Shown: positions 28,416 through 36,088 of the stretch, piece after piece
Layout: every line of letters starts with the position of its first letter
Numbering within the stretch: the first letter of the stretch is position 1
Virus record (IMG/VR): IMGVR_UViG_3300042154_001807
Coordinates: 1-56,548 of that record
Strand: one strand, 5' to 3'
Length of the DNA stretch: 56,548 nucleotides
DNA from: a virus
Notes under the pieces: model-generated
What the model saw: only the letters and a program-made list of their open reading frames with translations
Databases searched by the model: none
Told to the model about the DNA's origin: nothing
Translations under genes and position numbers: made by a program

Positions 28416-28493
28416 TGGTTGTAGGGGTGGAATTTGAATCCACATACTCTACGTCATGAGCGTAGCGTCTTACCAGTCGACATTCACCCTGCT
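28416..28493 (-). tRNA. tRNA-like, Met anticodon CAU (imperfect)
   Basis: On the minus strand the anticodon arm is perfect (CTACG-CTCATGA-CGTAG), the T arm is perfect (GTGGA-TTCAAAT-TCCAC), and an encoded CCA ends the molecule. The acceptor stem (AGCAGGG / CCCTACA) has two mismatches, and the D arm can form only 3-4 pairs with extra bases between it and the acceptor. CAU could be Met or lysidine-modified Ile2. It may be degenerate or rely on an unusual fold. The 157 bases on its right (28494-28650) hold nothing else I could identify. Confidence 0.6.
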
Positions 28494-28650
28494 TTTGGTG
28501 AGAGTTACACTGCTACTCACAAGCGTTCCCTATTCTTCAGAGACCAATACACTGCGGATTATCCTCCTCAATGCGCGGAGCTGATCTTAACCTCACAATG
28601 GCTAATCACGTGTGACGAGGCAACAATCTCAAATCAACGGGGTTTGTCAA

Positions 28651-28824
28651 TCAGAAATAACGTCCATTTTCATCTTCGCGCATGTAAGAACGAATCAGTC
28701 GAGAATGGAAATGCAATTCGTTGGGTGATAGCTTATTCCCAATCATCGCAACGCCGAAATAATGCCAGTTCAAAGCATTCGCAATTCTCCGCAAAACGCG
28801 CTTTTTGTTAGGGTGCTTTTTCAT
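28651..28824 (-). CDS. Small basic protein, 57 aa
   Basis: The ATG at 28824 (MKKHPNKKRVLRRIANALNW) is preferred, overlapping the upstream gene's end by 17 bases; an in-frame ATG 14 codons earlier would overlap it more. The N-terminal 20 residues are strongly basic. No family was recognised. It is the last protein gene before the tRNA and terminator. Confidence 0.45.
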   Translation of the reverse strand: MKKHPNKKRVLRRIANALNWHYFGVAMIGNKLSPNELHFHSRLIRSYMREDENGRYF

Positions 28825-29017
28825 CTTGTTTTGATTTTGCGTAAATCGCCTCACAATGCGCCACAAGCTCGCTTTGCATCAATCGCGCGCTGCCATCGCC
28901 AACAGCGCGGCGAATGTCGGCAATCAGGAAAAGCGCGGCAACAAGTGACCCGTTAGCGTCTGACAGTCTTTTCTCAAGATCGGCGTTTTCTATTTTCAGT
29001 TTTTCAATGTCGTTCAT
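28808..29017 (-). CDS. Small coiled-coil protein, 69 aa
   Basis: The N-terminal half is a clear coiled coil (DIEKLKIENADLEKRLSDAN) followed by an Ala/Leu-rich helix. It overlaps the upstream gene by 4 bases (ATGA). Function is unknown. Confidence 0.55.
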   Translation of the reverse strand: MNDIEKLKIENADLEKRLSDANGSLVAALFLIADIRRAVGDGSARLMQSELVAHCEAIYAKSKQDEKAP

Positions 29018-29205
29018 TTTGTTTTCAGTGTTTCAGCTTGTATTGAAGTGATTTCCAGCATGACGGCATCCATTATGTCGCGCACGATTTGACTTACTGT
29101 GCCAGAAGAATATCCATCTGGAATCTTAAACATCGTTTCTAGGTTTTTAATTGCTGACTCTCTTTTGCGATCAGCCATTGATTGTATTTCTTCTGGTGTG
29201 TTCAT
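29014..29205 (-). CDS. Small helical protein, 63 aa
   Basis: The product contains EIQSMADRKRESAIKNLETM and a second helix ending in TSIQAETLKTK. It lies 27 bases after the large terminase gene, with an A-rich leader and no Shine-Dalgarno. No family was recognised. Confidence 0.5.
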   Translation of the reverse strand: MNTPEEIQSMADRKRESAIKNLETMFKIPDGYSSGTVSQIVRDIMDAVMLEITSIQAETLKTK

Positions 29206-29232
29206 TTTGTTTCTTTCGTTGTTCCATAATCA

Positions 29233-31008
29233 TCAAACACTATGCGTCCCGTCACCTCGACCGACACCTCTCAATCCTCTCTGCCATTCACGGATCTCGG
29301 GAGGAATAAACATCGCTCGCATAGGGGTGTAATACGGTGTCGAATGGTCGAGCAAATGATACCCGATGCACAGACCCATCACCTGATCGTCGTGCTTTCC
29401 CGATGCAGCTGCCGCACGACCGCTGGCTCCTATCACGAACGATCGCATCTCCTTCACCGTCCACGGGCACCTCACGTCAAACCCTACACCAATGTCACCA
29501 CTCCCACTCTCGCGAATCGCAGCAGCAAATTTATCGATGATCATTCCTCGGTTCGTCTGGTCTGTCTTCCATCCGTAGTATTTCGTCTTCTCATCGGTCC
29601 GACGATTGATCTCGGTCCGCTGGTAAATATTCGCACTTTTCAGCTTCAGTAGCTCGACCAGTCCGTTGTCTTTGTTCATCTCTGGCACGATCACGCAATC
29701 ACCATAATACTCGGATGCCATCGATAACTGCTCAGCCAAGATGTCGGTGTCCCACCTGCATGCCATCGTGTCCCGATCCTTGTGCAAAGAACACCTACAC
29801 GCAATCGTCGGCTCGACCCATGCCCCGTCCAAGCCACGATACCCAGCACGCAAAACAAATGCACCGTGACTGTCTGGATCAAGACCTGATGTCTGCGAGT
29901 CACCAGTCGCTGGGTCGCACGCTACCAAGTATCCAAGACCGTCGCGCGGTGACTCCTGCATCGTCCACATCGATTGGTCATACGGTAGGTCAGTCCACAC
30001 CACCGCACCGTCAGAACGCCTAACAAATTCACCATGCTTCCACCCAGCCAGATCAGCTCTCTTCTGCTGGCGCTTCAGCGCTGCATTCGAAAATTTCCCT
30101 CTACCAGACTTCAGGAAAGCAGTCACCTCATCGAACGGATAGTCTTCCTGAAACTTCTCAAAGTCCCTGTTACATTCCTCGCGAATTGCCCAGCGCATCC
30201 ACGCTACCTGCCACAGGTCAAGAGACCACTCAGCTGCCAAATCACGCTCCTCGGTCGTCAGGTCGCTATCGTCCACGATCCCTTCCCGAACTGGGTCACG
30301 TCGTGAGTCGGCAAACTCAAACCACGCAGCAAACACTCGTATCGTCCCTGCCTTTCCTGCCTTCGCTTCCTCAAAAGTCACGGCTCCATCATACTTCGCA
30401 TAGAAGTATCCAGTCGCACCGTGCGCTGTCGATTCCTCGATCACGATCGTGTCTGGCTCATCAGGAACGCACTTCAGCAAACCTGCCACCACGTCGTCTG
30501 CGTTCGCTACACCCTCGTCAGAGAGGTAGGCGACCTCGGTCAGGATCAAAACCTGATACGTGCCCGATCGTCCCGCCTGAGCGTTCCTGAGCGTAATGCG
30601 CTCCAACGTAGACCCGTTGTAAAACTTCGCCTCGGTCGAATTGATGTCGCATCTCCCCTTGTCACCTTCGTCGTAGTCGACATACGTCTTGAAAATCTTC
30701 CACATGTTCGACGCTTGGAAGTGCGAACCACCAGCGAACAAACCACGACCGATCTTCGCCATCAACCGACGATACGCGACCGCTACACTGAAAGTCGTGC
30801 TTCCTTTCTGACGTGGTTTCAAAGCAATGATCCGACACGGAACACCGTTCTCATGGCACCACTCAACGATGTCACTGATCCGCTTCTGATACTCGTTAGG
30901 CTCGGCATCTGCGATCGCTCCTGACTTCGTTCGGATCTTCCCAAACGCTGCCAACCATCCTGCGACGTTCCACAGAACCCCGTCGCGTATCGCTCGTATC
31001 ATGCTCAT
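29233..31008 (-). CDS. terL: Terminase large subunit, 591 aa
   Basis: This is the packaging motor ATPase and nuclease. The ATPase part has a Walker A-like KPRQKGST (residues 64-71) and a Walker B ending in LILTE with catalytic Glu158. The nuclease part has an Asp in VACDPATG (about 363), an acidic residue in VIVPEMNKDNG (about 440) and KHDDQ (about 538-542), the usual RNase H-like triad. It overlaps the preceding 33-residue gene by 4 bases. Full length for the family. Confidence 0.9.
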   Translation of the reverse strand: MSMIRAIRDGVLWNVAGWLAAFGKIRTKSGAIADAEPNEYQKRISDIVEWCHENGVPCRIIALKPRQKGSTTFSVAVAYRRLMAKIGRGLFAGGSHFQASNMWKIFKTYVDYDEGDKGRCDINSTEAKFYNGSTLERITLRNAQAGRSGTYQVLILTEVAYLSDEGVANADDVVAGLLKCVPDEPDTIVIEESTAHGATGYFYAKYDGAVTFEEAKAGKAGTIRVFAAWFEFADSRRDPVREGIVDDSDLTTEERDLAAEWSLDLWQVAWMRWAIREECNRDFEKFQEDYPFDEVTAFLKSGRGKFSNAALKRQQKRADLAGWKHGEFVRRSDGAVVWTDLPYDQSMWTMQESPRDGLGYLVACDPATGDSQTSGLDPDSHGAFVLRAGYRGLDGAWVEPTIACRCSLHKDRDTMACRWDTDILAEQLSMASEYYGDCVIVPEMNKDNGLVELLKLKSANIYQRTEINRRTDEKTKYYGWKTDQTNRGMIIDKFAAAIRESGSGDIGVGFDVRCPWTVKEMRSFVIGASGRAAAASGKHDDQVMGLCIGYHLLDHSTPYYTPMRAMFIPPEIREWQRGLRGVGRGDGTHSV

Positions 31009-31106
31009 TCGCTCACCTCCAGTAATGGCATCGATCTAGCCATCTGTTCGTAAGACCTGAGACCTATCTCCCACAACGACACCTTTACTGTTCCTGTATC
31101 AATCAT
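31005..31106 (-). CDS. Tiny coupled protein, 33 aa
   Basis: This 34-codon frame overlaps the upstream stop by ATGA and the terL start by ATGA, so it fits the operon exactly. The product begins MIDTGTVKVSLWEIGLRSYE. Precise four-base coupling on both sides argues for translation. Function is unknown; it may also serve to pass ribosomes to terL. Confidence 0.6.
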   Translation of the reverse strand: MIDTGTVKVSLWEIGLRSYEQMARSMPLLEVSE

Positions 31107-31348
31107 GGCAGGAACCTCGCTCTCTTTAACTTGCTCCTCTTGCCCTTCAGCAAATGCAGGTAACCGTTAGAACATCCGTCCTTGTGGCACCCTACTGGGT
31201 GGTCGCTGCGGTGCAGCTGGACCGCTGTCCCACACGTCGGGCAATGCCACCACAACCGATCTTTAGACCTAATAAATCGGCAATAGACCTGACCAATGAT
31301 CAAGCCTAATCCGATCGCTACCGCATACTTCACCAATTCCTCGTTCAT
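31103..31348 (-). CDS. Membrane-anchored zinc-ribbon-like protein, 81 aa
   Basis: An N-terminal hydrophobic segment (YAVAIGLGLIIGQVYC, residues 8-23) is followed by a metal-binding pattern C-P-T-C ... H ... C-H-K-D-G-C and a strongly basic tail. This suggests a membrane-tethered zinc finger, with no known function. It is linked by ATGA overlaps on both sides. Confidence 0.6.
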   Translation of the reverse strand: MNEELVKYAVAIGLGLIIGQVYCRFIRSKDRLWWHCPTCGTAVQLHRSDHPVGCHKDGCSNGYLHLLKGKRSKLKRARFLP

Positions 31349-31638
31349 GCTTCAGCTGGTTCCGTTCCTAGCACCCTCGCACGCAGCTCATCATCGGTCG
31401 ATGCAGCATACGACTCAGACCCTGCACGCATGGCGAAGAACACCCACTTCTCCACCGCTTTCAGATCATCCTTCAACGAGTCTAACGGGTTTGGCAACCG
31501 TCGGATGAAGTCGTCGAGGGATACGTAAAGCACCAACACCGAGTCGGCATTGTGCTTGGTTAATTCAAGCGCACCAGCGTGGATGGCTTCGATCAGTAGT
31601 GTCTGCACTGCGTTCATAGTTCGCAAACCATCGCTCAT
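31345..31638 (-). CDS. Hypothetical helical protein, 97 aa
   Basis: The product is helical and acidic (NAVQTLLIEAIHAGALELTK; LDSLKDDLKAVEKWVFFAMR). No family was recognised. It is coupled to the zinc-ribbon gene and lies 25 bases after the sigma region 4 gene. Confidence 0.5.
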   Translation of the reverse strand: MSDGLRTMNAVQTLLIEAIHAGALELTKHNADSVLVLYVSLDDFIRRLPNPLDSLKDDLKAVEKWVFFAMRAGSESYAASTDDELRARVLGTEPAEA

Positions 31639-31663
31639 TCAGCCGACTCTGCAAGCATTAAAT

Positions 31664-32188
31664 TCACTCGTCCGAATGCACCCATGGGCAGCACTGTCTC
31701 AGCCGTCTGGCTGGGTGCCTGAGCTTCCTCAGTGCCCGTGCCTCCACCTGACGGATGCGCTCACGGGTGACGCGCAGCTGACGACCTATCTCCTCGAGGG
31801 TCCGAGAGTATCCGTCACCGAGACCGAACCGAAGGACTAGCACCTCGCGCTCACGGGGCAGCAGAACCGACATCTGATCCCAGATGAATCTGGTATCGAT
31901 TTCAGAGACGCTGTCACCACAGTAATGGCGCTCCTCAGCAACCTGCTGAGCCTCGTCGCAGGACAGGTCTACGACCAGTATCGAAGCGTCGACAATGACG
32001 TGCCTGAGACCTAACGCCTTCACTATCTTTCGTGCTTGAAGCACCGTCGCTGGGATCCTCCCGTGCATGATGTTGTCCATCACCGTCACCGCTATCCTCG
32101 ACTGTCTGGAGAAATCCTCCCAGCTCAGTCCCGTCTGATGGATCGCAGCCTTCAGCGCTGCGTTCTCGCTCTTTGTTATTGTGTTCAT
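31664..32188 (-). CDS. XRE-type HTH fused to sigma-70 region 4, 174 aa
   Basis: Residues 12-60 look like a Cro/CI-type helix-turn-helix ([20 protein letters not shown]). Residues 109-164 closely match region 4 of primary sigma factors: [15 protein letters not shown], then [20 protein letters not shown] and ALRKLRHP. No region 2 or region 1 is present, so it cannot be a complete sigma factor. It may contact the RNA polymerase beta flap and re-target it, acting as a late activator or anti-sigma-like factor (inference). It overlaps the recombinase gene by 4 bases and so shares its promoter. Confidence 0.8.
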   Translation of the reverse strand: MNTITKSENAALKAAIHQTGLSWEDFSRQSRIAVTVMDNIMHGRIPATVLQARKIVKALGLRHVIVDASILVVDLSCDEAQQVAEERHYCGDSVSEIDTRFIWDQMSVLLPREREVLVLRFGLGDGYSRTLEEIGRQLRVTRERIRQVEARALRKLRHPARRLRQCCPWVHSDE

Positions 32189-32859
32189 CTTGTTAGAATT
32201 GTTTTCACGCTGCTCATTCCCCAGTCGCCACCTTGACGTGTTGGGATTGCCCGAGCGTTCAACTCGGCTGCGATCTTCGCGTAGCTCATGCGCTTGTCCT
32301 GACCTACTGGTTTGCGACGAAGCGAGCGCATCAGGTCAATGATGTCCTGCTCTCCTGCGTTGAACCCATACGGCTTCTGACCCTCGCACTTGCCTGTCTC
32401 TTCACGCTTGCGCTGCCGTGCCGCGCGGAGCTTGCGGACCAGACTGTTTTTCTCCAGCTCAGAGAACACCGCTTGCATCTGGATGATTGCCTTCTTCATC
32501 GGATCTCCCTGAATCGCAGCGGTGATGTCTTCACCAGTGTCGGCAGAGATCAACGTGATGCCTTTCGATGCGAGGAACACCAAGATAGCGTCCTGCACGA
32601 CGTAGGCTCGAGACAGACGTGTCAGGTTCTCAACGATGATCGTGCGAACCCCGTTGTCGAGGATCGCTGAGATCATGTCTTGAAACGCTGGACGGTCACT
32701 CCACGTTGAGTCTCCAGTAACACCCTCCTCGACATACTCGGTCGAGATGGTGGCTCCCATCAACTTCGCCTGACGATCGATAGCTGCACGCTGACGGGGG
32801 AACCCGTCGCCTTCGATCTGACTTTTCCCGCTAACTCTGAGGTATGAAAATGCTTTCAT
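32185..32859 (-). CDS. Serine recombinase/resolvase, 224 aa
   Basis: The N-terminus has the resolvase signature YLRVSGKSQ with catalytic Ser10, followed by [12 protein letters not shown], a central [13 protein letters not shown] and an E-helix region with [11 protein letters not shown]. The C-terminal part is short and contains GQKPYGFN and a recombinase-type HTH ([19 protein letters not shown]). This is shorter than large serine integrases and closer to resolvase/invertase size. It could resolve dimers, invert DNA or support integration; no partner site was found. A strong promoter directly precedes the start codon. Confidence 0.85.
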   Translation of the reverse strand: MKAFSYLRVSGKSQIEGDGFPRQRAAIDRQAKLMGATISTEYVEEGVTGDSTWSDRPAFQDMISAILDNGVRTIIVENLTRLSRAYVVQDAILVFLASKGITLISADTGEDITAAIQGDPMKKAIIQMQAVFSELEKNSLVRKLRAARQRKREETGKCEGQKPYGFNAGEQDIIDLMRSLRRKPVGQDKRMSYAKIAAELNARAIPTRQGGDWGMSSVKTILTR

Positions 32860-32865
32860 GCGTTG

Positions 32866-32893
32866 ATAATAATAGAACCAGCGAACAAGTCAA
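32866..32893 (-). promoter_or_regulatory. Leaderless promoter of the recombinase operon
   Basis: On the minus strand TTGACT, a 16-base spacer and TATTAT (5 of 6 consensus positions) end 6 bases before the ATG at 32859. The predicted start of transcription is therefore the start codon. Confidence 0.7.
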
Positions 32894-32916
32894 GCATTTT
32901 TCTGAAAATAAATGCT
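32893..32916. promoter_or_regulatory. Inverted repeat upstream of the recombinase promoter
   Basis: AGCATTT and AAATGCT, 10 bases apart, abut the -35 box. This is a plausible operator or recombinase-binding site. Confidence 0.45.
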
Positions 32917-32939
32917 CATAATTTGTTCCACAGGACATT

Positions 32940-33359
32940 TTAGCCATCGATCGTGACCTTGTCGTCCGCCGCATCGAGCGCCTTCCGAAGTGCGGCACGA
33001 AGTGCTGGTGACTTCGCAAGACGATCCATCATCCCATTCTCGCTGTCAGCGTCCACGTTGACCGTGACGACCTCTTGGCGCTGGACGGGTAGACCGATGG
33101 TGTATGCGAGGTAGAGCTTGGCACCTGCCTCCTGCGCTCGGTAGTCAGGGATCTCTCCCTCACCCTTACTGAATCGAGTAGCGGTCAGCAGCGACGAGAT
33201 ACTCTCGGCGACCCGCTCGGGACTGATGCAGTGATTGATCGCATTGATGAATGATTTACTGATGGCACTCGGTGACACATCTTCGAGAGTTTTCCCCTCG
33301 AGACGACGTTGAGCATACTGTTCTTTTTTTACGGCTTCGATTCTGGCAAGTTCTGACAT
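32940..33359 (-). CDS. Terminase small subunit candidate, 139 aa
   Basis: A basic N-terminus is followed by a helical middle and a region DYRAQEAGAKLYLAYTIGLP with VQRQEVVTVNVD, a layout common in phage genes annotated as small terminase-like. The first position of the packaging block, four genes and 2 kb upstream of terL, is compatible. No DNA-binding HTH was obvious, so TerS is a probable but unproven call. The start codon coincides with the predicted transcription start. Confidence 0.5.
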   Translation of the reverse strand: MSELARIEAVKKEQYAQRRLEGKTLEDVSPSAISKSFINAINHCISPERVAESISSLLTATRFSKGEGEIPDYRAQEAGAKLYLAYTIGLPVQRQEVVTVNVDADSENGMMDRLAKSPALRAALRKALDAADDKVTIDG

Positions 33360-33365
33360 GAGGCG

Positions 33366-33394
33366 CTTTTACGATTTCTCGGTGGACGTGTCAA
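33366..33394 (-). promoter_or_regulatory. Main leftward promoter, leaderless
   Basis: On the minus strand a consensus TTGACA (33394-33389), a 17-base spacer and TAAAAG (33371-33366) end 6 bases before the ATG at 33359. Confidence 0.65.
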
Positions 33395-33406
33395 ATAAAA
33401 AAGCTA

Positions 33407-33423
33407 CGTGCGCGTCACGCACG
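33407..33423 (-). terminator. Insulating hairpin upstream of the leftward promoter
   Basis: A 6-bp stem CGTGCG / CGCACG with a 5-base loop is followed on the minus strand, after 4 bases, by six T residues. It probably blocks transcripts entering the late arm. The rest of 33424-33642 shows no gene and no other clear signal. Confidence 0.45.
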
Positions 33424-33642
33424 CGCGAGGGCTGGACATAAGTTTTTAGCCGACCCCTCACCCGATCGCGCAACAACTGTTCAGTTGATCAGTATTAAAA
33501 CGAATGTTTAAATCAAATGATTAAGAGTTCGCCAATTGCGTCAGGATCCAATTTAAGGCATGGTTGACCCGTCTTGGGTGTGTCGAGATGGTTATCCCCC
33601 TGATACGGTCGTGGCGACCCCGTGGCGCTAAACTGGCGAGCT

Positions 33643-33752
33643 ACTGATTTGAGATTGGTGATTGCTGATTGGTGTTGTTGGCTGATGATTGATTGGTTGA
33701 TTGGTTGGTTGATTAATTGTTGATTGATTGATGATTGATTGATGATTGATTA
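33643..33752. repeat. TGATT-type short tandem repeats; possible replication origin
   Basis: About 110 bases are built from degenerate units of TGATT and TGGTTGATT, many in 4- or 8-base register, with a strong purine/pyrimidine bias. The region lies in the divergent control region beside the early operon, where phage origins are often found. The origin function is inference; the repeats are directly visible. Confidence 0.5.
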
Positions 33753-33753
33753 C

Positions 33754-33782
33754 TTTATCTACTCTATACTTATCATTATAGT
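33754..33782 (+). promoter_or_regulatory. Weak candidate promoter of the rightward arm
   Basis: TTTATC and TATAGT are spaced by 17 bases; an alternative -10 TATACT lies at 33765. A-T richness makes several readings possible. A start near 33789 would place the following hairpin close to the 5' end of the message. Confidence 0.35.
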
Positions 33783-33800
33783 ATTACATGTATTTGTTAG

Positions 33801-33820
33801 TGCCCCCCTACAAGGGGGCA
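33801..33820 (+). promoter_or_regulatory. 5' leader hairpin of the first early gene
   Basis: TGCCCCC and GGGGGCA pair perfectly (7 bp) around a 6-base loop in the leader of the first rightward gene. There is no T-tract after it, so it is likely a 5' stabilising or regulatory structure. Confidence 0.55.
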
Positions 33821-33888
33821 CACAATACAAATACATTAAATAGACAATAGTAAATAGAGAATAAGAATAATAGAGAGGATGAATATTT

Positions 33889-34806
33889 ATGATTGACGTT
33901 GGGGAAAAAATAGATAATTGGATGGGCATGTCGGACATGAACAAGAGAGTGAAATTAACGGACGAAGAGAAAAGATTGAAGAGGAATGAGTTGTCGAAAT
34001 TGTATCGGCAGAAGCACCCAGAGAAAGCTGCCGAGTATACTCGGAAATGGATGGAGAAGAACCCTGAGAAACTGAAAGAAAATGCCGAGAGGTGGAGGAA
34101 GAACAATCCAGAGAAGGCAGCTCAGAACCAGAAGGTCGCGCAGAAAAAAACGCGATTAAAAAAAATGAATACTGGTGATTGGGTGAAGAATGAACTGATC
34201 AAGTTGGCATGGCTGAAGGAGAATGAAGAGGAGCCGAGATACCCGAGGAGGATCGCGAACTGGGCAGGTGGTGCTATCGATCGGATAGACTGTGACGAGC
34301 TGTCTCGGTGTCTGGTCGATCGTCAGTTGGTGATGAGATCCAGACGTGACCGAGTGGAATTATTTTCGGTAACGAAGTGCGGACGTGGTGACAAACCAGT
34401 CGACGTGGTGATTGTTGGATGGAATGGATGGATGACGAATCCTCGGGGTCTGGATAAATTGCTCACCGAGTTCGGGATGGGTAAGGTCGATTGGGATGGG
34501 CTGGACTGGACGGTTCCTGATTACTGGTTAGCGAAGCCACTGAGGAATGTGTTAGGTCATGACCTGACTCGGATTCGGTTAGGTGATAAGTGGAAGGGAT
34601 GGAGAATCAATCAGAAAGAATTGCACTACTGGCTGATCGAGAAGAAGTGCCGACTTGAGACGTTTGTCGACGATGCATCTTGGGGATTCGAGCTGGTGTC
34701 CGAGGATGTTTCTGTTAGACGGTTTTCTGTCATCTGGAGTGGGATTGAGGTGTCTCGGGACGATCTGAACGGTGTTGTTGAGTGGGTTCGGACATTGATG
34801 GAATAA
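33889..34806 (+). CDS. First early protein with KNPEK-type helical repeats, 305 aa
   Basis: Residues 40-85 contain three repeats around 'HPEKAAEYTRKW', 'NPEKLKENAERW' and 'NPEKAAQNQ', as found in the linker of HNH and other phage nucleic-acid-binding proteins. The rest (about 100-305) is Trp-rich and unrecognised; no HNH motif is visible. Its place at the head of the early arm suggests an early takeover or DNA-binding role (inference). A weak Shine-Dalgarno-like GAGAGG lies 10 bases before the ATG, which is unusual in this genome. Confidence 0.6.
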   Translation: MIDVGEKIDNWMGMSDMNKRVKLTDEEKRLKRNELSKLYRQKHPEKAAEYTRKWMEKNPEKLKENAERWRKNNPEKAAQNQKVAQKKTRLKKMNTGDWVKNELIKLAWLKENEEEPRYPRRIANWAGGAIDRIDCDELSRCLVDRQLVMRSRRDRVELFSVTKCGRGDKPVDVVIVGWNGWMTNPRGLDKLLTEFGMGKVDWDGLDWTVPDYWLAKPLRNVLGHDLTRIRLGDKWKGWRINQKELHYWLIEKKCRLETFVDDASWGFELVSEDVSVRRFSVIWSGIEVSRDDLNGVVEWVRTLME

Positions 34807-34844
34807 TGGCTGGCAGACTATTTTCAGTTTTCTGTAAATAAATA

Positions 34845-34872
34845 TTGATAACGTAAGTATTTCCGCTATGGT
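34845..34872 (+). promoter_or_regulatory. Early/middle promoter copy 1
   Basis: TTGATA, a 16-base spacer and TATGGT. The spacer resembles those of two other promoters in this arm (near 39.85 and 41.8 kb) almost throughout. The predicted start, 7 bases past the -10, is the first base of a hairpin. Confidence 0.7.
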
Positions 34873-34878
34873 TCACCT

Positions 34879-34893
34879 GTCACCGCGAGTGAC
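34879..34893 (+). ncRNA. 5'-end hairpin, copy 1
   Basis: GTCAC and GTGAC pair around the loop CGCGA. The copy at 39875 has the same loop but a changed, still complementary, fourth base pair (A-T here, G-C there). It lies exactly 7 bases after the -10 in both cases. Confidence 0.7.
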
Positions 34894-34902
34894 CACAATA
34901 TT

Positions 34903-35112
34903 ATGAACACTACTACCGACACATTGACGACAGCATCGAAAGTTAAAAAAGGCGAATACGTTCGCTTCTCCAACACTGACACAGCACCTGTCTGGGTCAA
35001 AGGTGATTATGACCGCTCTTCGAAGAAGCACAGCTTCTCAAAAGCAGATGACATGAACCGTGAGGTGTTCCTGAAATCAACAGCGAAAGTTTTCGTTGGT
35101 TTTGAATATTAA
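34903..35112 (+). CDS. Small early protein, 69 aa
   Basis: After a Thr-rich start the protein has KKGEYVRFSNTDTAPVWVKG followed by YDRSSKKHSFS, a compact beta-type fold resembling small phage proteins of unknown function. It is expressed from its own promoter with a 5' hairpin, which suggests strong transcription. Confidence 0.6.
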   Translation: MNTTTDTLTTASKVKKGEYVRFSNTDTAPVWVKGDYDRSSKKHSFSKADDMNREVFLKSTAKVFVGFEY

Positions 35113-35154
35113 TCCCTAACACAGACCGAACTACTAACACTAACGAAACACAAT

Positions 35155-35346
35155 ATGAAAAGAACACGGATGCTAACATACTGCGAAAATTTACGTGACG
35201 TTATCACGATTCACGAACTAGTCGATAATTCAATTATCGCCACAACTTTTGACAAAGTCACTGGCAATTGCACATTTATCACCGACATGGATAGTGAGTG
35301 CCGCAAGATTCTTGACAATCACGCAGATACAGTGGTTTGCAGATAA
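35155..35346 (+). CDS. Small hypothetical protein, 63 aa
   Basis: The product begins MKRTRMLTYCENLRDVITIH and contains three Cys residues. No family was recognised. An A-rich leader precedes it, with no Shine-Dalgarno. Confidence 0.5.
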   Translation: MKRTRMLTYCENLRDVITIHELVDNSIIATTFDKVTGNCTFITDMDSECRKILDNHADTVVCR

Positions 35347-35412
35347 ACAACAAACAGACTGTAACGCGCTAATTTTAACACAACCAAACCGAACCAAACC
35401 AAACAACACAAT

Positions 35413-35832
35413 ATGAGCAACAACAACATCGAACTCGAAGCCATCACAACAGTAGCAAACGCAGTTTACATCGCCTTTTATGCGGCGATAATGAACGCAC
35501 CAAACACCCCAGAATTCAATCGCCTTCGCGAGGTCAATGATGATCTCCGCAAGGCGATTGTTCGTGCAAAGAATCACTCCGAACCTGTTAAGTCAGTCAC
35601 TCAATCAGTCGCAGACACCGTCTGCAATATTATGCTCGGTGAGCGCTTGCCAGTCGACCTGACCATTCGGCACTCAGAGCATGTGCAAACCATTCCAGCA
35701 GGTCGGATGTTTACACGCACGCTATGCCGCGATGTAGGGGTCGCGTTGTTCGAGGGTCGCACCGTTTACGGAGACGGATGCGAGAAGTTTCTATCCCCAT
35801 TGGCTAAGTTGGTTCAAGCACTGCGTGCGTAA
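35413..35832 (+). CDS. Hypothetical early protein, 139 aa
   Basis: The protein is helical throughout, with LREVNDDLRKAIVRAKNHSE and ESVTQSVADTV-like helices, and ends in LSPLAKLVQALRA. No recognised family. It lies in the run of small genes downstream of the first early promoter. Confidence 0.5.
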   Translation: MSNNNIELEAITTVANAVYIAFYAAIMNAPNTPEFNRLREVNDDLRKAIVRAKNHSEPVKSVTQSVADTVCNIMLGERLPVDLTIRHSEHVQTIPAGRMFTRTLCRDVGVALFEGRTVYGDGCEKFLSPLAKLVQALRA

Positions 35833-35851
35833 TCTCTAACCACCAACTACT

Positions 35852-36088
35852 ATGAACACCGTATCCGATATCCGAGACCAGAAAGCACGCATGAGCGGAG
35901 ATCACGAAGCGTGGATTAAAGGAAAGCAAATCGCAGCATACGAAGCAGCGCGTAAAGCATACCTGCAAGCCAACCCAGACGTGGGCACGCTGATCCGCGA
36001 CGGGGTAGAGATATTCTACCGCAACCTAACACCTTTGCACCTTGGTCAGACCAAGGAGTTTTACCCATCCACCGTGATAACACAATGA
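35852..36088 (+). CDS. Small hypothetical protein, 78 aa
   Basis: Charged and helical at first (DIRDQKARMSGDHEAWIKGK), then a beta-like end. It overlaps the next gene by 4 bases. Function unknown. Confidence 0.5.
   Translation: MNTVSDIRDQKARMSGDHEAWIKGKQIAAYEAARKAYLQANPDVGTLIRDGVEIFYRNLTPLHLGQTKEFYPSTVITQ

Noticed and set aside
32185-32859. Large serine integrase of a temperate phage
   Set aside because: The protein is too short and lacks the long C-terminal coiled-coil and zinc domains of that group.
33676-33752. CRISPR array
   Set aside because: The repeats are 4-8 base degenerate units without spacers.
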